DNA of 16,364 bases from Planctomycetota bacterium (GCA_947455805.1 CANGSN010000013.1:1-16364), one strand, 5' to 3'; shown: positions 1 to 6,966, numbered from the stretch's first letter. Translations and numbers: made by a program. The notes: generated from the sequence alone by a model not told the origin.

Positions 1-677
1 CAGACCGCCAGGAACAGCAGGAGCTGCTGGTAGTCTTCCGTGCTGGTCAGGCTCGGCAGCGCCGGGGAGAGCCCGGAGACGATGCCCGCCATGATGATCA
101 ACGAGATGCCGTTGCCGATACCGTGTTCGGTGATCTGCTCACCGAGCCACATGATGAACATCGTGCCGGCCGTCAGCGCCACCATCACCACGATGTAGTA
201 GAGCCCCAACCACTGCGAAACGCCTTGGTGGATCAGCTTGCCTTCCTTGCCCGACAGCGCGCCGATGATCACGAACCATGACTGGATCAAGCAGATGCCG
301 ACCGTCGCAAGGCGCGTGTACTGGTTGATCTTCCGCTGACCGCTCTGGCCTTCCTTCGCGATCTTCTCCAGCGACGGGATGGCCTTGCTCAGCAAGCTGA
401 AGATGATGCTGGCCGAGATATAGGGCATCACGCCCAGGGAGAAGATCGTTGCGCTCTGCAAGCTTCCGCCAGTCAGCAGGTTCACGAGCGTGAACACCTG
501 CATCAGGCCACCCTGATCACCCGCAGCTTGGCGCTGCTGGCGCAAGGACTCCGCGAAGTCCACACCCGGCAGCGGAATGAAGAACCCGATCCGATAGACC
601 AGCAAGAGGCCCAGGGTGATCAAGATCTTGTTGCGGATCTCGGGCACCTTGAACAAGTTGGCGATCGTCAGGTTCAT
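1..677 (-). CDS. secY: Preprotein translocase subunit SecY, N-terminal part (runs off the window)
   Basis: SecY is the channel-forming inner-membrane subunit of the Sec translocon. The first 225 residues are present; the rest lies beyond coordinate 1. The start ATG (677-675) gives MNLTIANLFKVPEIRNKI, followed by a first membrane segment at about residues 18-38. Next come the plug-region motif LTGGSLQSATIFSLGVMPYI, the membrane segment ISASIIFSLL, and the SecY hallmark GEQITEHGIGNGISLIIMAG near residues 180-200. Position after rplO is the usual spc-operon location and supplies translocon protein together with ribosomes. The stretch between the first membrane segment and the plug motif (FAESLRQQRQAAGDQGG) is polar and somewhat long. 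The wording of the segment SLEKIAKEGQSGQRKINQYTR resembles planctomycetal SecY as I remember it. The identification is secure; the lineage hint is weaker. Confidence 0.96.
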   Translation of the reverse strand, partial: MNLTIANLFKVPEIRNKILITLGLLLVYRIGFFIPLPGVDFAESLRQQRQAAGDQGGLMQVFTLVNLLTGGSLQSATIFSLGVMPYISASIIFSLLSKAIPSLEKIAKEGQSGQRKINQYTRLATVGICLIQSWFVIIGALSGKEGKLIHQGVSQWLGLYYIVVMVALTAGTMFIMWLGEQITEHGIGNGISLIIMAGIVSGLSPALPSLTSTEDYQQLLLFLAV

Positions 678-724
678 GGCTTCAGGGTATTGGAATCGCG
701 AGCTTTCGCTGAGGACAAGAGCCC

Positions 725-749
725 TGGTCCCCGCACCAGGCGGGGACCA
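725..749 (-). promoter_or_regulatory. Perfect 10-bp inverted repeat between rplO and secY
   Basis: The arms TGGTCCCCGC (725-734) and GCGGGGACCA (740-749) are exact reverse complements separated by a 5-base loop. The element lies in the 75-bp gap between the rplO stop and the secY start. Read on the minus strand it is followed by GGGCTCTTGTCC, not a run of T, so a standard intrinsic terminator is unlikely. It could be an attenuator, an RNase processing site or a transcript stabiliser between the soluble ribosomal genes and the membrane-protein gene. The structure is seen directly; the role is inferred. Confidence 0.55.
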
Positions 750-752
750 CGG

Positions 753-1289
753 TCACTTCGCGCTACGGCCCGCCTTCTTGGCGCCGGGCTGACGCTTGAC
801 GCCGTCCTTGGCCACGAACTTCTCGCGGTGAGGACGCTTCTCGATCAGGATGACCTTGCCACCGGCACCTTCGATCTTGGTGCGCGCGGTTGCCGTGATG
901 GCGTCGACCTTGACCGTGATCGCCTTCTTGATGGCGCCGTCGCCGAGCACCTTGAACAGCTCGCTGTGCTTCTCTTTGGACGCCAACCCACGGGCCAGCA
1001 CGGCCTTCAGATCGACCTCGGCACCAGCATCGAACACATCGAGATCGGAGACGTTCACGACAGTGAACACCTTCTCGAAGTTTTTGTTGTTGAATCCGCG
1101 CTTGGGCACGCGGCGGTAGAGCGGCATCTGACCACCCTCCCAACCGATACGGCGCGACCAGCCGGAACGCGCCTTGGCGCCCTTGTGACCGCGGCCGGAG
1201 GTCTTGCCGAGACCCGATCCGACACCACGGCCGATGCGCTTGCGCTCAGGGAACTTGAGGCCGAGGGCCTTGGCTTCGGCGAGGTTCAT
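753..1289 (-). CDS. rplO: 50S ribosomal protein L15 (uL15)
   Basis: L15 is a late-assembling 50S protein. The 178-residue product carries the diagnostic N-terminal glycine- and basic-rich signature: RKRIGRGVGSGLGKTSGRGH followed by KGAKARSGW, then GWEGGQMPLYRRVPKRGFNN. A C-terminal beta domain (GGKVILIEKR) follows. It is longer than the usual ~145 residues because of a lysine- and arginine-rich tail (KRQPGAKKAGRSAK). The start ATG overlaps the rpsE stop as ATGA, with GGAG about 10 bases upstream, indicating translational coupling. No rpmD lies between rpsE and this gene. The identification is secure. Confidence 0.97.
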   Translation of the reverse strand: MNLAEAKALGLKFPERKRIGRGVGSGLGKTSGRGHKGAKARSGWSRRIGWEGGQMPLYRRVPKRGFNNKNFEKVFTVVNVSDLDVFDAGAEVDLKAVLARGLASKEKHSELFKVLGDGAIKKAITVKVDAITATARTKIEGAGGKVILIEKRPHREKFVAKDGVKRQPGAKKAGRSAK

Positions 1290-1798
1290 TCGAGGTTCAC
1301 TCCACGCAGGGCAACCGTCTGCTCGCGGCTGCGCAGTTTGCTCAGGGCCATCATGGTCGCCTTCACGACGTTGAGCGCGTTCGTGGAGCCGTAGTTCTTG
1401 GTCAGGATGTCGGTGACGCCCGCCAACTCGAGAATCTTGCGGACCGCCTTGCCGGCGATGATGCCAGTGCCGGGCGCCGCAGGGAGCAGGCGCACCTTCG
1501 TCGCGCAGAACTCGCCTTCGGTCATGTGAGGAATCGTGGTGCCGTTGCGGATCACTCGCATGATCTGCTTGCGCGCATCCTTCACCGACTTCTCGATCGC
1601 GTTCGGAACTTCGCGGCCCTTGCCGTAGCCGATCCCGACCAGACCGTTGCGGTTGCCCACGACGGACAACGCGCTGAAGCTGAAGCGACGACCGCCCTTC
1701 ACGACTGCGGCCGAGCGATTGATCGCCACCACGTCGTCCTCGACGTCGGCGGACAACGCTTCGTCGATCGGAATCAGAGGAATCTTACCCTTCGCCAT
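1286..1798 (-). CDS. rpsE: 30S ribosomal protein S5 (uS5)
   Basis: S5 is a 30S body protein that helps form the mRNA entry site and affects decoding accuracy. The 170-residue product shows the N-terminal double-stranded-RNA-binding-like domain: AVVKGGRRFSFSALSVVGN, then GLVGIGYGKGREVPNAIEKS. The C-terminal domain contains LLPAAPGTGIIAGKAVRKIL and GVTDILTKNYGSTNALNVVK. The length is normal. GGTGAG sits 8 bases before the start ATG. The stop overlaps the rplO start by four bases, leaving no room for the L30 gene usually found here. Confidence is high. Confidence 0.98.
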   Translation of the reverse strand: MAKGKIPLIPIDEALSADVEDDVVAINRSAAVVKGGRRFSFSALSVVGNRNGLVGIGYGKGREVPNAIEKSVKDARKQIMRVIRNGTTIPHMTEGEFCATKVRLLPAAPGTGIIAGKAVRKILELAGVTDILTKNYGSTNALNVVKATMMALSKLRSREQTVALRGVNLE

Positions 1799-1835
1799 GA
1801 TCGAAACTCACCAGACTCGCTGGTCGATGCGGGAA

Positions 1836-2204
1836 TCAGAACTGCAGACCGGCTTCGCGGGCAGCATCCGCGAGCGCCTTGATTCGGCCGTGATACTTGT
1901 AGGATCCACGATCGAAGGCGACCGCGGACACACCTGCGCGCTTGGCGCGCTCGGCGACCAGGGCGCCGACCTTCTTCGCAACATCCGTCTTGCGCATGCC
2001 CTTCGTGGCGGTGCGGACGTCCTTCTCCTGCGACGAAGCAGCCGCGAGCGTGTGCCCGCGAACGTCGTCGATGATCTGGACGGAGATGTTGGAAAGACTA
2101 CGGAAGACGGAGAGACGCGGACGCGAGGTCACGCTGCGCAACTTCTCACGCAGCGAGGTCGCCTTGCCGCGGCGCCGTTGATGCTTCTGGAACGTCGAAG
2201 TCAT
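1836..2204 (-). CDS. rplR: 50S ribosomal protein L18 (uL18)
   Basis: L18 binds 5S rRNA and, with L5, anchors the 5S particle in the central protuberance. The product has 122 residues with the basic N-terminus KHQRRRGKATSLREKLRSV. The family core follows: RPRLSVFRSLSNISVQIIDD, then TLAAASSQEKD, and a C-terminal GVSAVAFDRGSYKYHGRIKA and LADAAREAGLQF. AGGAG lies about nine bases before the ATG. It is the normal spc-operon neighbour between rplF and rpsE, with gaps of 20 and 37 bases. Nothing is anomalous. Confidence 0.98.
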   Translation of the reverse strand: MTSTFQKHQRRRGKATSLREKLRSVTSRPRLSVFRSLSNISVQIIDDVRGHTLAAASSQEKDVRTATKGMRKTDVAKKVGALVAERAKRAGVSAVAFDRGSYKYHGRIKALADAAREAGLQF

Positions 2205-2224
2205 GATCTTCAGCTCCTACTCGA

Positions 2225-2776
2225 TCAGCCGCCGCCACCCGAGGCGAAGGCCTTGCCCGCCTTGCGGCGGATGACTTCGTCGGAGTACTTGATGCCCTTG
2301 CCCTTGTAGGGTTCCGGCTTGCGCAGCTTGCGGATCGCTGCAGCAACGGAGCCCACCTGTTGGTTGTCGATGCCCTTGATGAGCAGCGAAGTCGGAGTCG
2401 GCGCCTCGATCGTGACCGTCGTCGGCAGCGGGAACCGCACCGGACGGTTGAAGCCGAGCTTCAGCACGAGGATCTTGCCTTCGATCGCGGCTTCGTAACC
2501 GACGCCGTTGATCTCGAGCTTCTTCTCGTAGCCCTTGGAGACACCCTCGATCATGTTCGCGAGGAGCGCGCGCGCAGTGCCTTGAAGGGCACGCGAGCTG
2601 CGTTCCTCACCACGGGACTCCACATGGATGGTCGAGCCCTCGACCTTGACCGAGACCTCGGGACGGACAGGCAGCTTCAGCTCGCCCTTCGCACCCTTGA
2701 CCGACACGTGCGCCGGGGTGACCGTCACAGTCACGCCCTTGGGCACTTCGATTGGCTTCTTGCCGATTCTGGACAT
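2225..2776 (-). CDS. rplF: 50S ribosomal protein L6 (uL6)
   Basis: L6 sits near the sarcin-ricin loop and supports the factor-binding region of the 50S subunit. The 183-residue product begins MSRIGKKPIEVPKGVTVTV and has two L6 repeats (about residues 11-82 and 90-170). The C-terminal signature is KPEPYKGKGIKYSDEVIRRK, followed by AGKAFASGGGG. The terminal tetraglycine tail is slightly unusual but not informative. GAGGT six bases before the ATG provides a good ribosome binding site. Only nine bases separate it from rpsH, consistent with co-translation. Confidence 0.98.
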   Translation of the reverse strand: MSRIGKKPIEVPKGVTVTVTPAHVSVKGAKGELKLPVRPEVSVKVEGSTIHVESRGEERSSRALQGTARALLANMIEGVSKGYEKKLEINGVGYEAAIEGKILVLKLGFNRPVRFPLPTTVTIEAPTPTSLLIKGIDNQQVGSVAAAIRKLRKPEPYKGKGIKYSDEVIRRKAGKAFASGGGG

Positions 2777-2785
2777 GGCTCTACC

Positions 2786-3181
2786 TCAGTCCACCGTGCA
2801 AAGGACTTCGCCGCCGACCTTGCGCTGACGGCACTCGCGATCCGAGAGCACGCCCTGGTTGGTCGAGACGACGGCAATACCCAGCCCGCCGCGAACCTTG
2901 GGCAGATCGCCACAAGCGCGGTAACGGCGGCAACCAGGCTTCGAGAAGCGCGCCAGCGACGAGATGATCTTCTCGCCGTCGGGTCCGAACCGGAACTCGA
3001 TCCGGATAGCGGAGCGCGGGCCATCCGCGGCCACCTCGTAGCCGGCCAGGAAACCCTCGCGCTTCAGGGTGTCGAGGATGGCCACCTTGAGGCGGCTGCC
3101 CGGCACCACGCAGTTGGTTGCTCCACTCATCAGCGCATTGCGCATCCGAGTGAGCATGTCAGCAATAGGATCGGTGAGCAT
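2786..3181 (-). CDS. rpsH: 30S ribosomal protein S8 (uS8)
   Basis: S8 binds the central domain of 16S rRNA and in E. coli is the translational repressor of the spc operon. The 131-residue product starts MLTDPIADMLTRMRNALMSG, the conserved N-terminus. It contains a GLGIAVVSTNQGVLSDREC segment followed by VGGEVLC, equivalent to the conserved GVMTDREARKLGVGGEVLC. Two extra cysteines occur (GCRRYRACGD). AGGAG is present nine bases before the start. Autoregulation by S8 binding to the rplE region is known in E. coli; I did not identify a matching site here. Confidence 0.98.
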   Translation of the reverse strand: MLTDPIADMLTRMRNALMSGATNCVVPGSRLKVAILDTLKREGFLAGYEVAADGPRSAIRIEFRFGPDGEKIISSLARFSKPGCRRYRACGDLPKVRGGLGIAVVSTNQGVLSDRECRQRKVGGEVLCTVD

Positions 3182-3193
3182 GGTCTTGCGCTC

Positions 3194-3379
3194 CTACCAC
3201 GAAGCCTTGCGCACGCCGGGGATCTCACCCTGCAGTGCGAGTTGACGGAAACAGCAGCGGCAGATACCGAACTTGCGGTAATAGGCGCGCGCCCGGCCAC
3301 ACAGCTGGCAGCGGTTGTATCGCCGAGTGGAGAACTTCGGCTTTTGCTGCTGCTTCACCCTCAAGCACTTCTTGGCCAT
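3194..3379 (-). CDS. rpsN: 30S ribosomal protein S14, zinc-binding short type (uS14)
   Basis: S14 sits in the 30S head. At 61 residues this is the short (type Z) form, with two zinc-ligand pairs: C24-x2-C27 and C40-x2-C43. The family C-terminus is GEIPGVRKASW. Its place between rplE and rpsH is canonical. No Shine-Dalgarno sequence is visible before the ATG. Instead, the bases immediately upstream contain a duplicated ACTAGCAGACA segment on the coding strand. Retention of all four cysteines indicates the zinc-dependent form and not the C-minus paralogue used under zinc starvation. Confidence 0.98.
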   Translation of the reverse strand: MAKKCLRVKQQQKPKFSTRRYNRCQLCGRARAYYRKFGICRCCFRQLALQGEIPGVRKASW

Positions 3380-3382
3380 GAT

Positions 3383-3410
3383 TGTCTGCTAGTCGGTGTC
3401 TGCTAGTTGC
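3383..3410 (-). repeat. 14-bp tandem duplication in the rplE-rpsN spacer
   Basis: Two adjacent 14-bp units (3383-3396 and 3397-3410) share their first 11 bases, TGTCTGCTAGT, exactly. The remaining three bases differ. They occupy part of the 66-bp spacer just upstream of the rpsN ATG. The feature looks like a local slippage duplication; a regulatory role is not shown. Confidence 0.7.
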
Positions 3411-3445
3411 GAATGCGGTGGGGATCCCAGGTCACTTGCGCCCGC

Positions 3446-4024
3446 TCACTTGCGGAACGGCATTCCCAGGTGGGTAAGGAGAGCGAGGCCCTCCTTGTCG
3501 GTCGGCGCGGTGGTCACGAACGTGATGTCCATGCCCTGAACGAACTCGACCTTGTCCAGCTGGATCTCCGGGAACACGCTCTGCTCCGAGAGACCCATCG
3601 TGTAGTTGCCGCGACCGTCGAACTTGGTCGGAACGCCGCGGAAGTCGCGAATACGCGGGATCGCCAACGTGATCAGGCGATCGAGGAACTCCCACATGCG
3701 AGCTCCGCGCAGCGTGACGGCGATACCGATCGGGTAGCCCTCGCGCAGCTTGAAGCCCGACACGGCGCCGCGGGCCTTGCGGATCATCGGCTTTTGGCCG
3801 GTGATCGCAGTCAGGTCCTTGTTGGCGGCCTCGATGCGGTTCTTGTTCTCGACCGCGCGGCCGACACCCATGTTGACGACGATCTTCTGCAGGCGCGGGA
3901 CCATCATCGGGTTCGGATAGCCGAAGTCCTTCGTCAGGGCCGCGACGACCTTGTTCCGGTAGACCTGCTGCAGACGCGGCATCGCGTGCTTCGTCTGGCC
4001 GGCATTGCTCGTAGTGGTAGTCAT
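3446..4024 (-). CDS. rplE: 50S ribosomal protein L5 (uL5)
   Basis: L5 binds 5S rRNA and contacts the P-site tRNA from the central protuberance. The 192-residue product contains the core signatures MMVPRLQKIVVNMGVG, then ITGQKPMIRKARGAVSGFKL, REGYPIGIAVTLRGARMWEF and FDGRGNYTMGLSEQSVFPEI. The C-terminal end is GLALLTHLGMPFR. It is a little longer than the usual ~180 because of a polar N-terminal lead (MTTTTSNAGQTKHAMPRLQ). GGAG six bases before the first ATG supports this start; the later ATG at residue 15 is an alternative that would remove the lead. The identification is secure. Confidence 0.98.
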   Translation of the reverse strand: MTTTTSNAGQTKHAMPRLQQVYRNKVVAALTKDFGYPNPMMVPRLQKIVVNMGVGRAVENKNRIEAANKDLTAITGQKPMIRKARGAVSGFKLREGYPIGIAVTLRGARMWEFLDRLITLAIPRIRDFRGVPTKFDGRGNYTMGLSEQSVFPEIQLDKVEFVQGMDITFVTTAPTDKEGLALLTHLGMPFRK

Positions 4025-4064
4025 CAGATTCTCCAGGCGTCTCTAGCGACAGCGTGCTTCGGGT

Positions 4065-4412
4065 TCAGTCGAACTTGGTGCCGCAGCGCACGCCGACACG
4101 CACCTTCTTGCCGTCGACGACCTGCACCTTCGTCCGGGTGCCCTTGCCCAGCTTCTCGCTGAACAAGAGAACATTGCTTGCGTCGATCGGCTGCTCCATC
4201 TGCACGCGACCGCCCTTCGGATTCTGCTGCGAGCGCTTGTGGTGCTTCCAGCGGATGTTGACGCCTTGGACGATCACGCGCCCGGTCTCCGCTTCGACCT
4301 TCAAGACTTCCCGAGGCTCCGCAGACTTGTACTGGCCATTCGTCACGACGACCTTGTCGCCCTTCTTGACGTGAATGGAGCGGCGAGCAGGCTTTTCCTT
4401 GTTGAAGAGCAT
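4065..4412 (-). CDS. rplX: 50S ribosomal protein L24 (uL24)
   Basis: L24 is an assembly initiator of the 50S subunit that lies near the exit tunnel. The 115-residue product has the KOW motif region at about residues 18-45 (HVKKGDKVVVTNGQYKSAEP then REVLKVEAETGRVIVQGVNI). The family downstream pattern NPKGGRVQMEQPIDASNVLL follows. The start ATG overlaps the rplN stop by one base (TGATG), a typical coupled junction. Length and order are normal. Confidence 0.97.
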   Translation of the reverse strand: MLFNKEKPARRSIHVKKGDKVVVTNGQYKSAEPREVLKVEAETGRVIVQGVNIRWKHHKRSQQNPKGGRVQMEQPIDASNVLLFSEKLGKGTRTKVQVVDGKKVRVGVRCGTKFD

Positions 4413-4780
4413 CAGACGACCTCCTCTGCGAGCGAGACGATCTTCATGAAGTTGCGATCGCGCAGCTCACGAGCGACGGCGCCGAAGATGCGCGTGCCGC
4501 GAGGATTGCCTTCCTTGTCGATGACGACGAGGGCATTGCGATCGAAACGGATGTAGGAACCGTCGGAACGGCGGACAGGCTTGGCCGTGCGCACGACCAC
4601 GGCCTTCACGACCTCGTGCTCCTTCACCTCGCCCGTGGGCAGCGCCTTCTTGACGACGGCAATCACGACATCCCCGACGGAGGCGTAGCGGCGGCCACTG
4701 CCACCGAGCACCTTCACGCACATGGCGCGCTTGGCGCCAGTGTTGTCGGCGACGTCGAGCATCGACATTTCTTGGATCAT
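4412..4780 (-). CDS. rplN: 50S ribosomal protein L14 (uL14)
   Basis: L14 lies at the subunit interface, contributes to an intersubunit bridge and is the docking site of the silencing factor RsfS. The 122-residue product is highly conserved: MIQEMSMLDVADNTGAKRAM at the start, CVKVLGGSGRRYASVGDVVI, VVVRTAKPVRRSDGSYIRFD, and the C-terminus GTRIFGAVARELRDRNFMKI followed by VSLAEEVV. AGGA sits seven bases before the ATG. The 138-base spacer separating it from rpsQ is the longest within the S10-spc section. Confidence 0.98.
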   Translation of the reverse strand: MIQEMSMLDVADNTGAKRAMCVKVLGGSGRRYASVGDVVIAVVKKALPTGEVKEHEVVKAVVVRTAKPVRRSDGSYIRFDRNALVVIDKEGNPRGTRIFGAVARELRDRNFMKIVSLAEEVV

Positions 4781-4918
4781 CGGAGTTTCCTGCGGTTGCT
4801 GGGCGCATCGCGAAGGGCGCCCACCTTGGTGGACCCTGCTGCGATCGGTGCCTGGCTGTTCGGTTCGGACTGGTGGGAGCGTCGATCCGCGTGTTGGCCC
4901 CGGATCAGGGCGCGGCCG
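4781..4918 (-). other. 138-bp spacer between rpsQ and rplN with small inverted repeats
   Basis: This gap is much longer than its neighbours. It contains an inverted repeat GGGCGC (4801-4806) / GCGCCC (4817-4822) with a 10-base loop. Immediately beside it is a second one, CCACC (4821-4825) / GGTGG (4828-4832). The two share bases at 4821-4822, so they could form mutually exclusive structures. I found no convincing -35/-10 pair and no open frame with r-protein similarity in it. Confidence 0.4.
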
Positions 4919-5245
4919 TCACTTCGTGGCCTTCTGGACGATGCGGACGAGTCGCCAGCGCTTGAGCTTGCTGAGCGGACGGGTCTGGCACACCTCGACG
5001 ACGTCGCCGACGTTCGCCTCGCCCTTCTCGTCGTGTGCGTAGAGCTTCGTCTTGCGCGACACGAACTTCTCGTACATCGGGTGCTTGACCTTGCGATCGA
5101 CCTGGATCACGAGGGTCTTGCTCATCTTGTTCGAGGTCACCATGCCGCGCATGACCTTGCGCTCGTTGCGCTCGGTCGCCTGCGGATCATCGCCAATGGG
5201 ATTGGTGCCACTCGGATTGGTGCCACTGCTCGGGGTGCTGTTCAT
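4919..5245 (-). CDS. rpsQ: 30S ribosomal protein S17 (uS17) with a low-complexity N-terminal extension
   Basis: S17 is a primary 16S rRNA-binding protein of the OB-fold type. The family core begins near residue 25 with ERNERKVMRGMVTSNKMSKT. It continues with VKHPMYEKFVSRKTKLYAHD, NVGDVVEVCQTRPLSKLKRW and RLVRIVQK. At 108 residues it exceeds the usual 80-90 because of an N-terminal stretch rich in Ser, Thr, Asn, Pro and Gly that contains a doubled SGTNP unit. The first ATG overlaps the rpmC stop as ATGA, which supports this start. An internal ATG near residue 32 or 35 would cut into the conserved core and is not favoured. Confidence 0.95.
   Translation of the reverse strand: MNSTPSSGTNPSGTNPIGDDPQATERNERKVMRGMVTSNKMSKTLVIQVDRKVKHPMYEKFVSRKTKLYAHDEKGEANVGDVVEVCQTRPLSKLKRWRLVRIVQKATK
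5199..5228 (-). repeat. In-frame 15-bp tandem duplication within the rpsQ 5' end
   Basis: Units 5199-5213 and 5214-5228 match at 14 of 15 bases (GGATTGGTGCCACTC and GGATTGGTGCCACTG on the + strand). Because 15 is a multiple of three, the duplication adds one SGTNP unit to the S17 N-terminal extension without a frameshift. Confidence 0.85.
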
Positions 5246-5454
5246 TGCTTCTTGCCCTCGTTGCGAGCGCGGTCGCCCAACACGGTCAGGATGCGAGCGA
5301 TGGTCTTGCGGATCTCACCGGCGCGCGTCGGCTTGGTCGAACCGTCGGTGGCGCCGCGGAACCGCAGCTGGAACTGCTCCTTGCGGAGATCGTTCAGCTT
5401 CGCCTTCAGTTCCTTGGTGTCTTCACCGCGGATGTCTTGGATCGCCTTGTTCAT
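5242..5454 (-). CDS. rpmC: 50S ribosomal protein L29 (uL29)
   Basis: L29 lies near the peptide exit and is part of the docking site for trigger factor and SRP. The predicted 70-residue product begins MNKAIQDIRGEDTKELKAKL and continues NDLRKEQFQLRFRGATDGS. It ends in the helix AGEIRKTIARILTVLGDRAR. I chose the ATG at 5454 because GAGG (5464-5461) lies six bases upstream and the family normally starts at this point. An upstream in-frame TTG at 5472 would add six residues and overlap the rplP stop. The stop codon overlaps the rpsQ start as ATGA. Confidence 0.95.
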   Translation of the reverse strand: MNKAIQDIRGEDTKELKAKLNDLRKEQFQLRFRGATDGSTKPTRAGEIRKTIARILTVLGDRARNEGKKQ

Positions 5455-5468
5455 GTTTGGCCTCGAGA

Positions 5469-5879
5469 TCAAGCGTGACGACGACGAACCAGACGGACCT
5501 TCACCGGAAGCTTGTGGGCGACACGGTTGAAGGTGCGCTTGGCAGTCTCCTCGGTAACACCATCGAGCTCGTAGAGCACCGTTCCGGGCTTGACGACCGC
5601 AGCCCAGAACTCGACATCACCCTTGCCGGTACCCATTCGGGTCTCGGCCGGCTTCTTGCTCACGGACTTGTGCGGGAACACGCGGATCCAGATCTTGGCT
5701 TCCGGTGCGCTGCGCGACGCGGCCACGCGGCCGGCCTCGATCACACGGGCGGAGATCCAACCCGGCTCGAGGGCCTGCAGGCCGTACTCGCCGAACGAAA
5801 CTTCATTCCCGCGCGTGGCTTCGCCGCGGATGCGACCACGCATCTGCTTGCGCCACTTGGTTCTCTTGGGCATCAACAT
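5469..5879 (-). CDS. rplP: 50S ribosomal protein L16 (uL16)
   Basis: L16 organises the A-site side of the 50S subunit and is needed late in assembly. The 136-residue product starts MLMPKRTKWRKQMRGRIRG and contains GEYGLQALEPGWISARVIEA. It then has WIRVFPHKSVSKKPAETRMG followed by TGKGDVEFWAAVVKPGTVL. Arg81 (in ETRMG), which in E. coli is the residue hydroxylated by YcfD, is conserved. AGGGAT lies shortly before the ATG; Met3 is an alternative start. The length and the order after rpsC are normal. Confidence 0.98.
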   Translation of the reverse strand: MLMPKRTKWRKQMRGRIRGEATRGNEVSFGEYGLQALEPGWISARVIEAGRVAASRSAPEAKIWIRVFPHKSVSKKPAETRMGTGKGDVEFWAAVVKPGTVLYELDGVTEETAKRTFNRVAHKLPVKVRLVRRRHA

Positions 5880-5897
5880 GGCTGTTATCCCTTGCTA

Positions 5898-6584
5898 TCA
5901 GCTGACCGGGCGTTCGGCGGCAGGCCGGACGGGCAGGAGACCGTTCGTGGTCTCGCCGGGGCCATACTCACCCTTGAAGATCCACACCTTGCACCCGAGC
6001 GTCCCATACTTGGTCGCGCAGATGGCGAAGCCGTAGTCGAGCTGCGCACGGAGCGTCCCGCACGGAACACGGCCCTTGCGGTAGTTGCCGATGCGCGACA
6101 TCTCGGCGCCCTGCAGGCGGCCGGCGACGCGGATCTTGATGCCCTTGGCACCAGCGGCCATCGACGCGTCGGCGACCTTCTTCAGGGCGCGACGATAGTT
6201 GATGCGCTTGCCGAGCTGTTCGGCCACGGCCTCGGCGACGAGGTTGGCCTCCATCTCCGGGCGGTGGATCTCGATGATCTTCATGCGCACCGGCTTGCCG
6301 GTGAGCTTTTCGAGCTCCTGACGGAACTCGTCGACCTTCGCACCCTTCTTGCCGATGAGCACGCCGGGGCGGGCCGTGTGGACGAACACGGTGACCAGCT
6401 CGCCCGTGCGCTCGATCTCGACCTTGGGGATGGCAGCGAACTGCCATTCCTTGCGGATGAAGCGGCGGATCTTCTGGTCCTCGACCAGGTTCTTGGCGAA
6501 GTCCTTCTTGCTGGCGTACCAGCGAGAGCGCCACTGCTCGGTGACGGCGATGCGGAACCCCGTCGGATGGATCTTCTGGCCCAT
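5898..6584 (-). CDS. rpsC: 30S ribosomal protein S3 (uS3)
   Basis: S3 lines the mRNA entry tunnel on the 30S head. I set the start at the ATG at 6584, which gives the universal N-terminus MGQKIHPTGFRI and a 228-residue product. Upstream extension of the frame only overlaps rplV and is not supported. The type-2 KH domain carries its GxxG loop at residues 78-81 (LIGKKG). The C-terminal domain has GIKIRVAGRLQGAEMSRIGN and LDYGFAICATKYGTLGCKVW, then IFKGE. GGAG sits nine bases before the start. The gene begins one base after the rplV stop. Confidence 0.98.
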   Translation of the reverse strand: MGQKIHPTGFRIAVTEQWRSRWYASKKDFAKNLVEDQKIRRFIRKEWQFAAIPKVEIERTGELVTVFVHTARPGVLIGKKGAKVDEFRQELEKLTGKPVRMKIIEIHRPEMEANLVAEAVAEQLGKRINYRRALKKVADASMAAGAKGIKIRVAGRLQGAEMSRIGNYRKGRVPCGTLRAQLDYGFAICATKYGTLGCKVWIFKGEYGPGETTNGLLPVRPAAERPVS

Positions 6585-6585
6585 G

Positions 6586-6966
6586 TTACGCGTCTCCGCC
6601 GTTCTGAGTGGTGTTGGCCTGGGCGTCGGCCACGTGGATGTGGATGTGGCAGGTGCGGCGCTTGATCGGCATCGCGCGACCCTGCGGACCCGGGCGCACG
6701 CGCATGCCACCCGGCAGCGGCGGACCGTCCTGGGCGAAGGTGCGCGACACCACCAAGCGGTTGGCGCGCACCGATGGGTTCTGCAGGGCGTTGGCAACAG
6801 CAGAAGCGAGAACCTTGTAGATGGCCCGCGACGCGCGGTGACGATCGTTGCGCAGCTCGTCGAGAGCAGCATTGACCGAACGACCGCGGATCAAAGCGAG
6901 GATCAGGCGCGCCTTGTAAGCGCCCATGCGAGCCCCGCGGTGAACAGCACGAACTTCGAAGCTCAT
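6586..6966 (-). CDS. rplV: 50S ribosomal protein L22 (uL22)
   Basis: L22 lines the nascent-peptide tunnel at its constriction through a long beta-hairpin. The 126-residue product has the expected helical start (RMGAYKARLILALIRGRSVN), ASAVANALQNPSVRANRLVV, and a basic hairpin-forming end (GRAMPIKRRTCHIHIHVAD). The hairpin tip region QDGPPLPGGMRVRPGPQGRA is where macrolide-resistance changes fall in other species; I see no basis to call resistance here. A polar tail (AQANTTQNGGDA) extends beyond the usual end. The start overlaps the rpsS stop as ATGA. Confidence 0.97.
   Translation of the reverse strand: MSFEVRAVHRGARMGAYKARLILALIRGRSVNAALDELRNDRHRASRAIYKVLASAVANALQNPSVRANRLVVSRTFAQDGPPLPGGMRVRPGPQGRAMPIKRRTCHIHIHVADAQANTTQNGGDA

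Noticed and set aside
5052..6665. A 537-codon + strand open frame opposite rpsQ to rpsC
   Set aside because: It lies opposite conserved ribosomal protein genes and has no family signature; it is a by-product of GC-rich codon use.
6586..6872. N-terminal extension of the rpsC frame into rplV
   Set aside because: The conserved S3 N-terminus MGQKIHP begins at 6584, with GGAG upstream; the extension is a different frame of rplV.
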